Assembly: GCF_042661605.1 (NCBI RefSeq)
Contig: NZ_JBHSWJ010000002.1
Span: 1,860,001-1,924,000 of the forward strand
Length of the DNA: 64,000 bases
Source: Branchiibius cervicis
GTDB lineage: Bacteria; Actinomycetota; Actinomycetes; Actinomycetales; Dermatophilaceae
Direction of reading: 5' to 3'
In this document: positions 53,454-62,362 of the stretch, in pieces
Position numbering within the stretch: the stretch's first letter is position 1
Layout of the letters: each line of letters begins with the position of its first letter
Program-made: the position numbers and the translations under genes
Notes under the pieces: generated by a model
Told to the model about the DNA's origin: nothing
Databases searched by the model: none
Seen by the model: only the letters and a program-made list of their open reading frames with translations

Positions 53454-56400
53454 TTAAGACTGTGCCTTGCAGCCAACGAGATTGCCGCTGTACTGGTCCC
53501 AGATCGGCAGGTTCGTCGTGGTCAGGTAGGTGTTCTGGAAGTACGGCTCGACCACGCCGACGTTCGTGCTCGAGGTCGGCGGGATCTTCGGGTTGATCGC
53601 TCCGCTCAGCTGGTCTGCGGTGGCCGCCGGCAGACCGTATTTCTGAGCCACTCCCTTCTTGCTGTATGAGCCGAAGTTGTTCGGGTCGGTGATCGCACCG
53701 ATCCAGGACACTGTGCCCACGCCTGCCCAGAACGCGTTCTGATCGGAATTGGAGAACGGGTCGGCCCAACCCGATCCGGGCCATTCCGTGTTGAGGCAGG
53801 AGAGGGGATTGCCGAGCGACGACGGTCCGGTCCACACGGTGTATACCGGAGCCATCAGCGTGCCCCACAAATACTGGTTGACGCCGTACGCGGTGGCCCG
53901 TTCGACGTCGCCCTCGTGGTTTCCGGAAAGCGAGTACTCGGTCCCGAGCAGGTGCGCACCCTGCATCAGCTTCATCGGGTCCGATGCGAGGAAGTCACCG
54001 TAGACAGCGAACTGGGTCGAAGCGTCGTTGAGATTCGTCGCGAGGGTGGCCGCGGCGGTGTCCTGCGTGACCCGCTCGGTGCCGCCCACCTGGACTCCGG
54101 GACCGCTGTCGGCCTGGAACATTCCCATCAGTTTGAGCCCGCTGGAGAAGTACCTTATTTCGGGCGCGGCGGGGCCAAAGGCCGTGACGACGTTCGTCAT
54201 CATGGTCAGCACGTTCGCAACGTCAGTGTCGATCGTGGCGCCGGAGGTTGGCAGGTTCTTCAGGATGTCGTCGCCGATGGTGCCCGTTTGCACGATCGCG
54301 CTTTCCGTGGCGTTGCCGAAGATGTTCTGATAGTCCTCGATGGTGGTGTAGATGATCGAGGCGTTCTCGAATTCGGTCTTGACCGCCGATTGGACCGTCG
54401 CGAAGTCGGCTGCCGTGTAGCCACCGGCGCTGCCCTGTCCGGCATTGAACGACAGCCCCGACACGTTCAGAGCGTCTGACAGCAGCACGCTGGTGTTCGT
54501 GTTGCACAATGCGCCGCGGATCGGGTCGGGAGCGGCCGGACAGAGGAACTTCGCCGGATCGCTCGGGATCAGGCTGCCCGAGGGATTGACGAGGGCGCCT
54601 TGGATGTCGTTGAAAGCTGCCTGCTCCGCCGCGGTCGGGGTCCGCAGTCCACCGGAGCCGTCCGGTATCCATGCCTTCCACGACGAGGGCGTCTGGTAGA
54701 CCACTTTCATGAGGTCGTTGTCGCCCTCGATCTGCCCGTCACCCGCCGCCGTGGTGGTCATCGGCACGTAGTCGTTCTGGGTCTGGTCGCGCACGAGCAG
54801 CGAGGCCAGGGTGCCGTCCCCGCTGCGTTCCTTGCTGGCTTCTTGGCCCAGCCAGCCGTAGGGCAGCGCAGCTGCCTTGTTCGGATCGGTGTACCGGGCG
54901 CCGATGAGCGCGTATTCCTGGTCGCTGGGACCGGAGGCGGTGCCCATGTGGCTCAATACGTCCGCGTTTCCGCCGAGCGTTGTGATGGCCTGCGCGAGCG
55001 GCCCGGTGCCTGCCAGTTGCGGCAGCTTTCCGAAGCCCTGCAGCATGACGGTGACGTGGCCATCGTCGATGGCCTTGGTGAGCGCGGTCGCGAGCGAGGA
55101 GACTGTCGCAGCGTCGGCGGACGGGTCTCCGACGAACGAGTAGGCGGTGGCCGGATCGGTCGGCTGGCCGATGTTGTTCAGAGTCAGGAGCTCGAAACCG
55201 CCGGTTGCGCCGCTCGACAACGACACCGGGTAGGAGGTGCCGCCGATCGTCATCGTGTTGCTGGTGGCGCCGTCGTCGGCCTGACGCGTCTGGACGGTGA
55301 GCATGTCGCTGTCAGTCCAGGTTGCGGGGTTCACCCCGGCTGCCGGCTCCAGCCAGCCGTGCAGGTTCGTATTGCAGTTCCCGTAGGGGTTGCAGTCGTA
55401 GTGGCTCTCGTTGTCAGCCACTTCCCGGGTGCCGATCCACATCCGGGATCCGTTCGGTGTGCCGGCGAACGAGACGTCGTGGTCCTTCCACACCGCGATC
55501 GTGACCGTGCCGGCCTTCGGGGCCACCCCGGTGCCGTCGAGACTCGACGCCACCGGTGCGAACGTCGCAGCGTCGAGCTGCACGATGATCGCGGAGCCGA
55601 TCGAGAGCGTTGAGGTGTACGCCGTGTCGGCGACGGACATCGTGTTGTAGTTATTGCCGCCGTCCACCGACTGCAGATCGGTACTGACGTAGAGACCCTG
55701 CGCTCCGAGCGCCGGTGCCTCGTCGGCTCCGAGGCGGCCTGAACCCAACGTGTGTTTGAAGGTCCAACTCTTGGTAGCCAGGCCACCGTGCTGATCCTGG
55801 ACGACCAACGAGGCGCGGTTGACTCCAGAGCGCAGCCCGGAGATCTTGGTCAGCCGCCAGCTGTGGGTGCTGCTCGACCCAGGGTCGTTGATGTCTGCGA
55901 CCGGTACGCCGTTCAGCGTCAACGTGGCCGTTGTGGCTCTCGCGGTGCGAGCGTTGATGGTGACGGCGGAGCTGTCGACGTTATGGGTCTGCACGTTGGT
56001 CAGCAACCCGCGCACGGTATGGCCGACGACGAAGGTCACGGAGTCGGTCCCGCCGTCGCCGTGCTTGGTCAGGGCTCGCACGATCAGCTTCTGCGTGCCG
56101 TTACCGACCCGAGCAACGGGCACGTCCCCGCTCCAGGATTGACCGTGACGGCGAAGCATGCCAGAGATGTTCGTCGTGCCGATGTACGCCTTGATCCCGG
56201 TGACGGCGGTACCGGTCCGAAGGCTCACCCGGACGGACTTGCCCGTGACGACGCCGATCGCCGACGGGGCGGTGATCACGACACCCGTCGACAGGAAGGC
56301 CCGGTGGGCCGCGCCGTTGGCAGTGACAGCAGCATGGGCCGGGACGGTCGTGCCTGAGGCGACTCCGGCGGGGACGGCAGCCGCCAGTGCGAGACCCGCT

Positions 56401-56462
56401 CCGACCGTCGCAACGAGTGTTCGGCGGGTCGAGCTGGTGGCGATGCGCTTGGTGCGGTTCAT
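53454..56462 (-). CDS. Large secreted protein of unknown function (1002 residues)
   Basis: The N terminus is a classical signal peptide (basic NRTKRIATSSTRR, then LVATVGAGLALAAAVPAGVA, and AHA near residue 44). Residues about 60-250 are beta-rich with two repeats that look Ig-like (VITAPSAIGVVTGKSVRVSL; KISGLRSGVNRASLVVQDQHG). The middle and C-terminal parts contain paired cysteines (CNPYGNCNTN; FLCPAAPDPIRGALC; LSCLNTEW near the end) and long Thr/Ser/Ala/Gly stretches. I recognise no catalytic domain, sorting signal or membrane anchor. Codon use and GC fit the neighbours but are slightly less GC-rich. It is divergent from a 147-residue gene across an operator-like region. Confidence 0.75.
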   Translation of the reverse strand: MNRTKRIATSSTRRTLVATVGAGLALAAAVPAGVASGTTVPAHAAVTANGAAHRAFLSTGVVITAPSAIGVVTGKSVRVSLRTGTAVTGIKAYIGTTNISGMLRRHGQSWSGDVPVARVGNGTQKLIVRALTKHGDGGTDSVTFVVGHTVRGLLTNVQTHNVDSSAVTINARTARATTATLTLNGVPVADINDPGSSSTHSWRLTKISGLRSGVNRASLVVQDQHGGLATKSWTFKHTLGSGRLGADEAPALGAQGLYVSTDLQSVDGGNNYNTMSVADTAYTSTLSIGSAIIVQLDAATFAPVASSLDGTGVAPKAGTVTIAVWKDHDVSFAGTPNGSRMWIGTREVADNESHYDCNPYGNCNTNLHGWLEPAAGVNPATWTDSDMLTVQTRQADDGATSNTMTIGGTSYPVSLSSGATGGFELLTLNNIGQPTDPATAYSFVGDPSADAATVSSLATALTKAIDDGHVTVMLQGFGKLPQLAGTGPLAQAITTLGGNADVLSHMGTASGPSDQEYALIGARYTDPNKAAALPYGWLGQEASKERSGDGTLASLLVRDQTQNDYVPMTTTAAGDGQIEGDNDLMKVVYQTPSSWKAWIPDGSGGLRTPTAAEQAAFNDIQGALVNPSGSLIPSDPAKFLCPAAPDPIRGALCNTNTSVLLSDALNVSGLSFNAGQGSAGGYTAADFATVQSAVKTEFENASIIYTTIEDYQNIFGNATESAIVQTGTIGDDILKNLPTSGATIDTDVANVLTMMTNVVTAFGPAAPEIRYFSSGLKLMGMFQADSGPGVQVGGTERVTQDTAAATLATNLNDASTQFAVYGDFLASDPMKLMQGAHLLGTEYSLSGNHEGDVERATAYGVNQYLWGTLMAPVYTVWTGPSSLGNPLSCLNTEWPGSGWADPFSNSDQNAFWAGVGTVSWIGAITDPNNFGSYSKKGVAQKYGLPAATADQLSGAINPKIPPTSSTNVGVVEPYFQNTYLTTTNLPIWDQYSGNLVGCKAQS

Positions 56463-56552
56463 CGTGGTCGTCCGTTCTGGGATGGGGCCGGAAGCGTCCG
56501 GCCGGCTGGGTGAGGTGGTGCGACGAACTTCCCGCCAGAATGTGGAGGCTCC

Positions 56553-56603
56553 CTCACAAACCGCTCACATCGTGGTGCGGCTCGGATGTGAGCTGTTGGT
56601 GAG
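56553..56603. promoter_or_regulatory. Inverted pairs of 11-bp-phased CTCAC repeats, SARP-operator-like
   Basis: CTCACA occurs at 56553-56558 and 56564-56569, exactly 11 bp apart. On the other strand CTCACA (56587-56592) and CTCACC (56598-56603) are also exactly 11 bp apart. The two pairs face each other in the 186-bp divergent gap between the 1002-residue secreted protein and the 147-residue protein genes. SARP-family regulators bind heptamer direct repeats with an 11-bp period, and an AfsR-like SARP is encoded 530 bp to the right (its 3' end). The binding assignment is inference. Confidence 0.6.
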
Positions 56604-56648
56604 ACCGGCTCGGGATGATCGCCGGACCCGACAGCGAAGGCGAAGCAC

Positions 56649-57092
56649 ATGACAACGACGCGACAGCTCGGTGTCGGCGGGACCCAGCCCGTCCTGATCG
56701 CCGGTACGGCGGCGCTGCCTGACGAACACGCGGTGTTCAACGCGGAGGCGCAACTGGCTGACCTGTGCGCCACCGGCGCGTTCACCCTGCTGGACGGCTG
56801 GGTGCAGCGTTGGCCCGTCCCTTCGCTGGACCCGTGCGGGCGGGCGGTACGCAATGTGGCAAGGGTGCGTCCGTTGCCGGCTTCGGTCTGGGAACGGCTC
56901 GCCCGGGAACTCACACGGCCCGGCACGGCGTTGGTGCCGTCTGCCGACCTCGCCCTGCGCCCCGGTGACTCGCTTCTCGTTGCCTTCCTCACCCGTCCTA
57001 CCGGCGGAAGTATCAGCGCGCGCGAATGGGCGGCTCTTGCCTACGAGCGCACCATCACGGCCGAGGACTACCGCGGCCTGCTCGGCGACTAA
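56649..57092 (+). CDS. Hypothetical protein, 147 residues
   Basis: This is a small cytoplasmic-looking protein starting at ATG 56649 with GAAGGCGAAGC before it. It has no signal peptide, membrane helix or metal motif. Notable stretches are FTLLDGWVQRWPVPSLDPCG and TALVPSADLALRPGDSLLVAF. I do not recognise the family. It is divergent from the 1002-residue secreted protein with the phased repeats between them, and its end converges on the SARP gene (40-bp gap). It may therefore belong to a small regulon with those two genes. Confidence 0.6.
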   Translation: MTTTRQLGVGGTQPVLIAGTAALPDEHAVFNAEAQLADLCATGAFTLLDGWVQRWPVPSLDPCGRAVRNVARVRPLPASVWERLARELTRPGTALVPSADLALRPGDSLLVAFLTRPTGGSISAREWAALAYERTITAEDYRGLLGD

Positions 57093-57132
57093 GGGTGGCC
57101 GTAACGGCTGGCTCCGACGTCGACTGGGCGGG

Positions 57133-60051
57133 CTATAACGTCAGCGCTGAAGCATTCGAGCCCCGGCGCCAGGCGCTCTGGAAGTCGTCGATGGGAAGTA
57201 GGTCGCGCACCGCCTGCAGCATCGGTTGCACGGCAACCAAATAGGGCCACGATGTCCCCGCCGCGAATGCGGTCGCGCGCGCCTCCGCGAAGAGGGTGAC
57301 CGCGCGGTTGAGGTCTGCGCCCAGTACCGCGAAGGCACCGGCGAACTCCAGCATGACGGGGGTTACGAGGCAACCCAGACGCTTCTGGTAGCTCGCGGCC
57401 TGCTCCAGCAACTGATTGCCTGTTGGGACGTCCTGCTGCAGCAAGGCGCACATCATCCCCAGCAAAGTGGCCAACCAGGCCGCGTAGAGGTTGTCCTGCG
57501 CCAACGCACGATCCCGCAGTTCGTTCGCCCGGCGGATCGACGCATCGGCGGTTTGTGGCCCGACCTCGAGCAGGGTCGCCAGCAGTGCAGCATGCAACTC
57601 GGCCGTGCTGTCGCCGGCCTCGCCCAGGCGCTTCAGTTCGGCGTCGACGATGTCCAGCTCACGACCGCCTTGTGTCAGCGTGGCCCAACGTATGGTGGCG
57701 AGCAGCTGCGTCGTCATGCCGTCTCGCTCGTGCCCGGAGCGGGCCACCACGAGCTGGATCTGCGACTCTGCCAGGTCGGGTCGGCCGCTGACGACGTAGG
57801 CACACGCCAGGGTCATGCGCGCCAGGTCGCGGTCGTGCGGGTCAGCCCCGGTCAGGTTCACTGCGAGGGGAGCCAGACGCAGGGCCTCGATGACCCGGTT
57901 GGTGTAGTAGTAGTAGAGCGTCAGCCGGCCAAGTAAGTACACCCCTCGAGGGCTGGGCTCGGTCACCAGGCTCTGCTGAAGGACGGCGGCCAGGGTGTCG
58001 TGGTTGTCCGAGACACGGGGAAACCACCCCGTGACGTCGGGCCGTTCGAAGTCCGGGTGCGAGGCCACCAGTTGCTCGACGTACCAGGCCCGGGCGCGGA
58101 TGGCCGCATCGCCCTGCCCGGTTGCGGCAAGTACCCGTTCCGCGTGAGCCCGGACCGTCGCCAACTGCCGGTAGCGTGTCGGCCGGTCGGGCTCGGTGGG
58201 ACGGACGACAGCCAGCAGCGAGCGGTGTACGAGCTGGGCCAGCAGGTGCGGCACCGACTCCGGCGATACGCCCTCGGAGGCGACCACGGCGCTGGCTGCC
58301 TCGAGGGTGAACACCCCAGGCAGCACCGAGATCCGGGCGTGCGCGACAGTCTCCGGGGTGGATAGGAGCCGGACGCTCCACTCGATGGATCGGTCGATGG
58401 TGTCGTGGTGGGAAATGTCGCCGGAGCCGATCCGGGACAGATCGGCCAGGCTGTTGGTGACCTGGGCGAGGATCTCCTGGATACCGAAGCTGCGTATGCG
58501 GGCCGCCGCGAGTTCGATGGCCAGTGGCAGGCCGTCAAGCGCGGCGCAGATCGACTCCACGACGGCGATGTCCGGGTTGGGGTCGAGCGTCGGCTCGAGG
58601 TCGGCGACCCGGGCCAGAAACAGTTGCGCTGCGACCGTGGCGCCGGTCTCGATACCCCGGCCGCCGCCGACTGTGTCCCGGGTCGGTAGCGGTGCCAGGC
58701 TCCATAGCACCTCCCCGGGCACGCCCAGAGGTTCCCGGCTGGTGGCCAGAACGCTGCTCTCGCCGTCTGCGCCGAGCAGATGCGCCACGACCGGTCCGAG
58801 ACCAGGCAGCAGGTGCTCGCAGTTGTCCAGCACCAGCCGAAGGCGGCGGTCCAGCAGGTAGCTGCGCAGGCTGGTCATGACGTCGCCGGTCGCGGGCGCG
58901 GCGACACCGAGTTGGGAGGCGATCGAATACACCGCAGCAGAGGGGCTTTCGGCGGCAGTGAGGTCTATGAACCAGACTCCGTCCGGCGAGGAACTCAGCG
59001 CTCGACGGGCCGTCTCGATGGCTAGCCGCGTCTTGCCGCAGCCGCCCGCACCCACGATGGTCACGAACCGGTGCTGCTCGATCGCCCGCGCCAGACGGGC
59101 CAGCTCGTCCTGACGGCCGATCAGGGTCGTCAGCGTCAGCGGTAGGTGCGTCGGCGTTGGTCCGGCGGTGGCGCCGGGCGGTTGGACGGTCGCGTTCCTC
59201 GGCGCCGGGTTGATGCCGGGGGCCGCTGCAAGGCCTGGATCCCGACACAGGATGCGCTGGTGAAGGTCGCGCAGTCCCTCTCCCGGCTCCACGCCCAGCT
59301 CATCCAGCAGCAGCGTCCGCACCTGACCGTAGGCAGCAAGCGACTCCCCGATGCGGCCGGAGCGGTATCGGGCCAGCATCAGCAGCTGCCAGACGCGCTC
59401 GCGCAGAGGGCTTGACGCCATCAGCTGCTCCAGCAGGATCAGTGCACGGTCATTTTCGCCCAGCCGTAGGAGAGCGTCGGTGTACTGCTCCTGCACCTGA
59501 CCATGCAGTTCGTCGAGGCGGGCCAGTGCGGGCAGGGCCCACTCCTGGTCGGCGACCGCCTGGAACGGCGTACCCCTCCAGAGGTCGAGGGCCAGGGCGT
59601 ACCGGTCCGCAGCCCGCGTTGCGTCGCCGGTCGCGAGAGCGGCATCGCCCTGCTCGGCGAGCTGGGCAAACCGTAGGGAATCTGCTTCGGTGGGGTCCAG
59701 GACGAGGCGGTAGCCCCCGTGGTCGCCGACCAGGACACTCCACGGTGCTCCGCGCCGGTGGTCCGGTTCCAGGACACCGCGCAGCCGCCAGATCAGGGAC
59801 TCCAACGGCCCGGTGACCTCGGCGACCGATCGGTCACCCCAACCGGCAGTGACCAGCTCGTCACGGGAGACGCGGCTGTTGACCTTCATCAGCAGGGCGC
59901 TCAGGACGCGCTCCGGCTTCGGTCCTCCCACCCGCTGCACCTCACCGACGTGACCGTGCCGCTCGATCTCGACGCACAGCGGTCCGAGATCGCGAAGGCG
60001 CAAAGCCGGTCGCACCGAGCCGGGTTGTCTCGCAGCGAACCTCACGCCCAC
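57133..60051 (-). CDS. AfsR/SARP-family transcriptional regulator with NTPase domain
   Basis: This is a regulator of about 970 residues. The N-terminal winged helix (LRLRDLGPLCVEIERHG, KPERVLSALLMKVNSRVSRD, SLIWRLRGVLEPDHRRG) and bacterial transcriptional activation domain (DLWRGTPFQAVADQEWALPA, GRIGESLAAYGQVRTLLLDE) form the SARP unit, residues about 1-260. A STAND/NB-ARC-type ATPase follows: Walker A VTIVGAGGCGKTRLAIE, Walker B LRLVLDNCEHLL, and VLATSREPLGVPGEVLW. The C-terminal 350 residues are helical, TPR-like. GTG at 60051 or 60045 is the likeliest start; neither has a good ribosome site. Such proteins activate secondary metabolism or development genes; adjacent secreted-protein genes are candidate targets. 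Confidence 0.85.
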   Translation of the reverse strand: MGVRFAARQPGSVRPALRLRDLGPLCVEIERHGHVGEVQRVGGPKPERVLSALLMKVNSRVSRDELVTAGWGDRSVAEVTGPLESLIWRLRGVLEPDHRRGAPWSVLVGDHGGYRLVLDPTEADSLRFAQLAEQGDAALATGDATRAADRYALALDLWRGTPFQAVADQEWALPALARLDELHGQVQEQYTDALLRLGENDRALILLEQLMASSPLRERVWQLLMLARYRSGRIGESLAAYGQVRTLLLDELGVEPGEGLRDLHQRILCRDPGLAAAPGINPAPRNATVQPPGATAGPTPTHLPLTLTTLIGRQDELARLARAIEQHRFVTIVGAGGCGKTRLAIETARRALSSSPDGVWFIDLTAAESPSAAVYSIASQLGVAAPATGDVMTSLRSYLLDRRLRLVLDNCEHLLPGLGPVVAHLLGADGESSVLATSREPLGVPGEVLWSLAPLPTRDTVGGGRGIETGATVAAQLFLARVADLEPTLDPNPDIAVVESICAALDGLPLAIELAAARIRSFGIQEILAQVTNSLADLSRIGSGDISHHDTIDRSIEWSVRLLSTPETVAHARISVLPGVFTLEAASAVVASEGVSPESVPHLLAQLVHRSLLAVVRPTEPDRPTRYRQLATVRAHAERVLAATGQGDAAIRARAWYVEQLVASHPDFERPDVTGWFPRVSDNHDTLAAVLQQSLVTEPSPRGVYLLGRLTLYYYYTNRVIEALRLAPLAVNLTGADPHDRDLARMTLACAYVVSGRPDLAESQIQLVVARSGHERDGMTTQLLATIRWATLTQGGRELDIVDAELKRLGEAGDSTAELHAALLATLLEVGPQTADASIRRANELRDRALAQDNLYAAWLATLLGMMCALLQQDVPTGNQLLEQAASYQKRLGCLVTPVMLEFAGAFAVLGADLNRAVTLFAEARATAFAAGTSWPYLVAVQPMLQAVRDLLPIDDFQSAWRRGSNASALTL

Positions 60052-60280
60052 AAGTGAGAGCGTAGCCAGCGCAGCAGTGCGCCCGTGAGCCTTCGGTCGA
60101 TCCCGGCCACGCACGCATCTCGCCGCGCTGCGCGTGCGCGCCGCCACTGCTGTGTCCCCCGATCGGAGGACCCGCAGTTCAGCCGTCCGGTCAGCCCATC
60201 GGGCGACAGCCTGGAAGCCGGGCCGCCCGGAAGCTTGAGCCATCGGTCCGCAGCCCGTGGACCCGGCCCAAGGAGTCACG

Positions 60281-61207
60281 ATGAAGTTCCAGAAGATGTT
60301 CCTCACCAGGACGGTCTGCTCGGTCGCAGCGGCGGCCTCACTCGGCGGAGTAGCCCTGAGCTTGTCCCCGTCCGCCTCGGCTGCGACCCCGCAGGAGCAC
60401 CTCGGCGGTGCGCCCTGGTCGCAGACCTACGACTACACCGGCGGCGTCCAGTGGACGACCGTCCCGTCGGATACCGACCAGCTGAGCATGCATGCGATCG
60501 GCGGCGACGGTGGCACGTTCGGTGTGTGGCCGGGCACCGAGTTCGAGGGCAGCGGTGCCGTGGTCGACGGGTCCATCGCCGTCACCCCCGGGCAGCGGAT
60601 CGCAATCTCGGTCGGCGGGATGGGCGAGTCCGGTGGCACCACCTCATCCGACCCCCATGGTGGTTGGGGCGGCCTGGGGCTGGACGGCGGCAGCGGTAAC
60701 GGCGCCAGCGATCATCTGCGCACCAGCGCCGGCGGCGGCGGTGCTACCGTCATCCAGATCGAGAACGCCGACGGCTCCGACCTGCGCACGATCGTGATCG
60801 CTGCCGGCGGTGGCGGCGATGGCGGGGCCTCCGGCGACATTTGCGAAATCGGCAACGGTGGTGACGGCGGTGCTGGCTGGAACGGCCAGAACGGTCAATC
60901 CGCAACCGACGGCGGCGTGATCGGCGGCGGCGCGGCCGGCGGAAAGTCGGCCACGCAAGCCAGCGGTTCAGGGGCTCGAGGCCTCGGCGGGTCCGGGTTC
61001 GGCGGCAACGGGGGCGGCGGGGGCGGCGGCTTCGCCGGTGGCGGAGCCGGCAGCGGAGCCGTGGGGTTCAACGCCGGCGGGGGCGGTGCCTCCGGCAGCT
61101 CCGCGGTCGAGGGCGTCATGAACGCCACCATCAGCCCGCGGTACAGCTACGACACGCAGCAGACCGCCGCCAACGGACAGGTTGTGCTGACCTGGATGTA
61201 CGTCTGA
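60281..61207 (+). CDS. Secreted glycine-rich protein (ALK/LTK-type Gly-rich domain-like)
   Basis: This is a 308-residue protein with a signal peptide (VCSVAAAASLGGVALSLSPSASA). Residues about 50-110 form a beta-rich part (YDYTGGVQWTTVPSDTDQLS, GAVVDGSIAVTPGQRIAISV). A long glycine-rich region follows to about residue 280 (GGGGATVIQIE, RTIVIAAGGGGDGGASG, GFGGNGGGGGGGFAGGG). The pattern of a volume-adding strand, a TPGQ-I-VGG strand, GGGGAT and an AAGGGG strand resembles the glycine-rich domain of ALK/LTK receptors and its bacterial relatives. AAGGAG precedes the ATG. It is divergent from the SARP gene with a 229-bp gap. Probably a cell-surface or matrix protein (inference). Confidence 0.75.
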   Translation: MKFQKMFLTRTVCSVAAAASLGGVALSLSPSASAATPQEHLGGAPWSQTYDYTGGVQWTTVPSDTDQLSMHAIGGDGGTFGVWPGTEFEGSGAVVDGSIAVTPGQRIAISVGGMGESGGTTSSDPHGGWGGLGLDGGSGNGASDHLRTSAGGGGATVIQIENADGSDLRTIVIAAGGGGDGGASGDICEIGNGGDGGAGWNGQNGQSATDGGVIGGGAAGGKSATQASGSGARGLGGSGFGGNGGGGGGGFAGGGAGSGAVGFNAGGGGASGSSAVEGVMNATISPRYSYDTQQTAANGQVVLTWMYV

Positions 61208-61571
61208 GCCATCGCGTAAGGACGGTCCGATGCTCGAGGGGCAACGGGCCGTCGCTTGCGTGCGTCGCCCGACGCTTACCGGGCGGTACTGCCGAGCGAG
61301 CCGAGAGCGACGCGGGTTCGGGACGTTCACGTGGCATGTCGCGACGTTGTCGGAGCATCGCTACATGCACCCCGTCGTGGAGTTCGCGCACCGGTACGCC
61401 TGTGCCGACAGGTGCCCTGCCGATGACCGGACCAGGATTCGCGTGCCGAAGGGCCGATGGTGGTCGGCGACGCCTCCTGCGACGGCCGTGCGCCAGGCGG
61501 TTACATCACAATCCTGAAAATAAGCTGCGTCTTCCTGTCTTTTTGCTGAATGCGCTGTCTACAGTGCGTGC
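61208..61571. other. Intergenic region upstream of the glutamate transporter genes
   Basis: This 364-bp gap carries no convincing gene; a frame at 61230-61517 is arginine-rich and looks like random high-GC reading. The last 70 bp become noticeably AT-richer (61501-61565), as expected of a promoter. I see no clear operator or terminator hairpin in the rest. Confidence 0.5.
61560..61565 (+). promoter_or_regulatory. -10 box of a possibly leaderless gluA transcript
   Basis: TACAGT is followed by six bases and then the gluA ATG, and no ribosome site exists between them. This spacing would place the transcription start on the ATG itself, giving a leaderless mRNA, a common actinobacterial arrangement. 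The -35 region is weak (GTCTTT at 61537-61542). Confidence 0.5.
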
Positions 61572-62330
61572 ATGACCTCACCTGCACAAGGCGACGGCCC
61601 GCTGATCGTCATCGAATCGGTCAACAAGCACTTCGGCGATCTGCACGTGCTGCAGGACATCAACCTGTCCGTCGGCCGCGGCGAGGTGGTCGTGGTGCTC
61701 GGCCCCTCCGGGTCGGGCAAATCCACGCTGTGCCGGGTGATCAACCGCTTGGAGACGTTCGAGTCGGGAACCATCACCATCGACGGCCAGGCCCTTCCCG
61801 AGGAGGGTGCGCAGCTGGCAAAACTGCGCGCCGACGTCGGAATGGTCTTCCAGTCGTTCAACCTCTTCGCGCACAAGACGATCCTGGAGAACGTCACTCT
61901 CGGACCGATCAAAGTCCGCAAAATGCCCAAAGCACAGGCTGATTCGCTGGGCAAGGAACTCCTCGAGCGGGTCGGCGTGCACCAGCAGGCGAGCAAGTAT
62001 CCAGCCCAGTTGTCCGGTGGCCAGCAGCAGCGCGTCGCTATCGCTCGCTCGTTGGCGATGAAACCGAAGGTGATGCTCTTCGACGAACCCACCTCTGCGC
62101 TCGACCCGGAGATGATCACCGAAGTCCTGGACGTCATGACCGGCCTGGCCAAGGACGGCATGACGATGATCGTCGTCACCCACGAAATGGGCTTCGCCCG
62201 CAAGGCCGCCGACCGGGTCGTGTTCATGTCCGACGGGCAGATCCTCGAGCAGGCTCCGCCGGAGCAGTTCTTCACCGACCCGCAGACCGACCGGGCCAAG
62301 GACTTCCTCAGCAAGATCCTCGCCCACTGA
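61572..62330 (+). CDS. gluA: Glutamate-type ABC transporter ATP-binding protein
   Basis: This 252-residue polar-amino-acid ABC ATPase has Walker A GPSGSGKST (K50), Q-loop MVFQSFNLFAH, signature LSGGQQQR, Walker B VMLFDEPTSALDP and the switch histidine in VVTHEMGFA. It powers import through the two permeases downstream. It heads the gluABCD-like operon in the same order as in Corynebacterium. Glutamate is the usual substrate of this actinobacterial arrangement, though glutamine, aspartate or related amino acids are possible. Confidence 0.92.
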   Translation: MTSPAQGDGPLIVIESVNKHFGDLHVLQDINLSVGRGEVVVVLGPSGSGKSTLCRVINRLETFESGTITIDGQALPEEGAQLAKLRADVGMVFQSFNLFAHKTILENVTLGPIKVRKMPKAQADSLGKELLERVGVHQQASKYPAQLSGGQQQRVAIARSLAMKPKVMLFDEPTSALDPEMITEVLDVMTGLAKDGMTMIVVTHEMGFARKAADRVVFMSDGQILEQAPPEQFFTDPQTDRAKDFLSKILAH

Positions 62331-62362
62331 CTTCGCAGCACCCACCAATCAGGAGGAATCAG

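Noticed and set aside
61230..61517. A 95-codon frame before the glutamate transporter genes
   Set aside because: Arg/Pro-rich, no recognisable features, no ribosome site; more likely intergenic.
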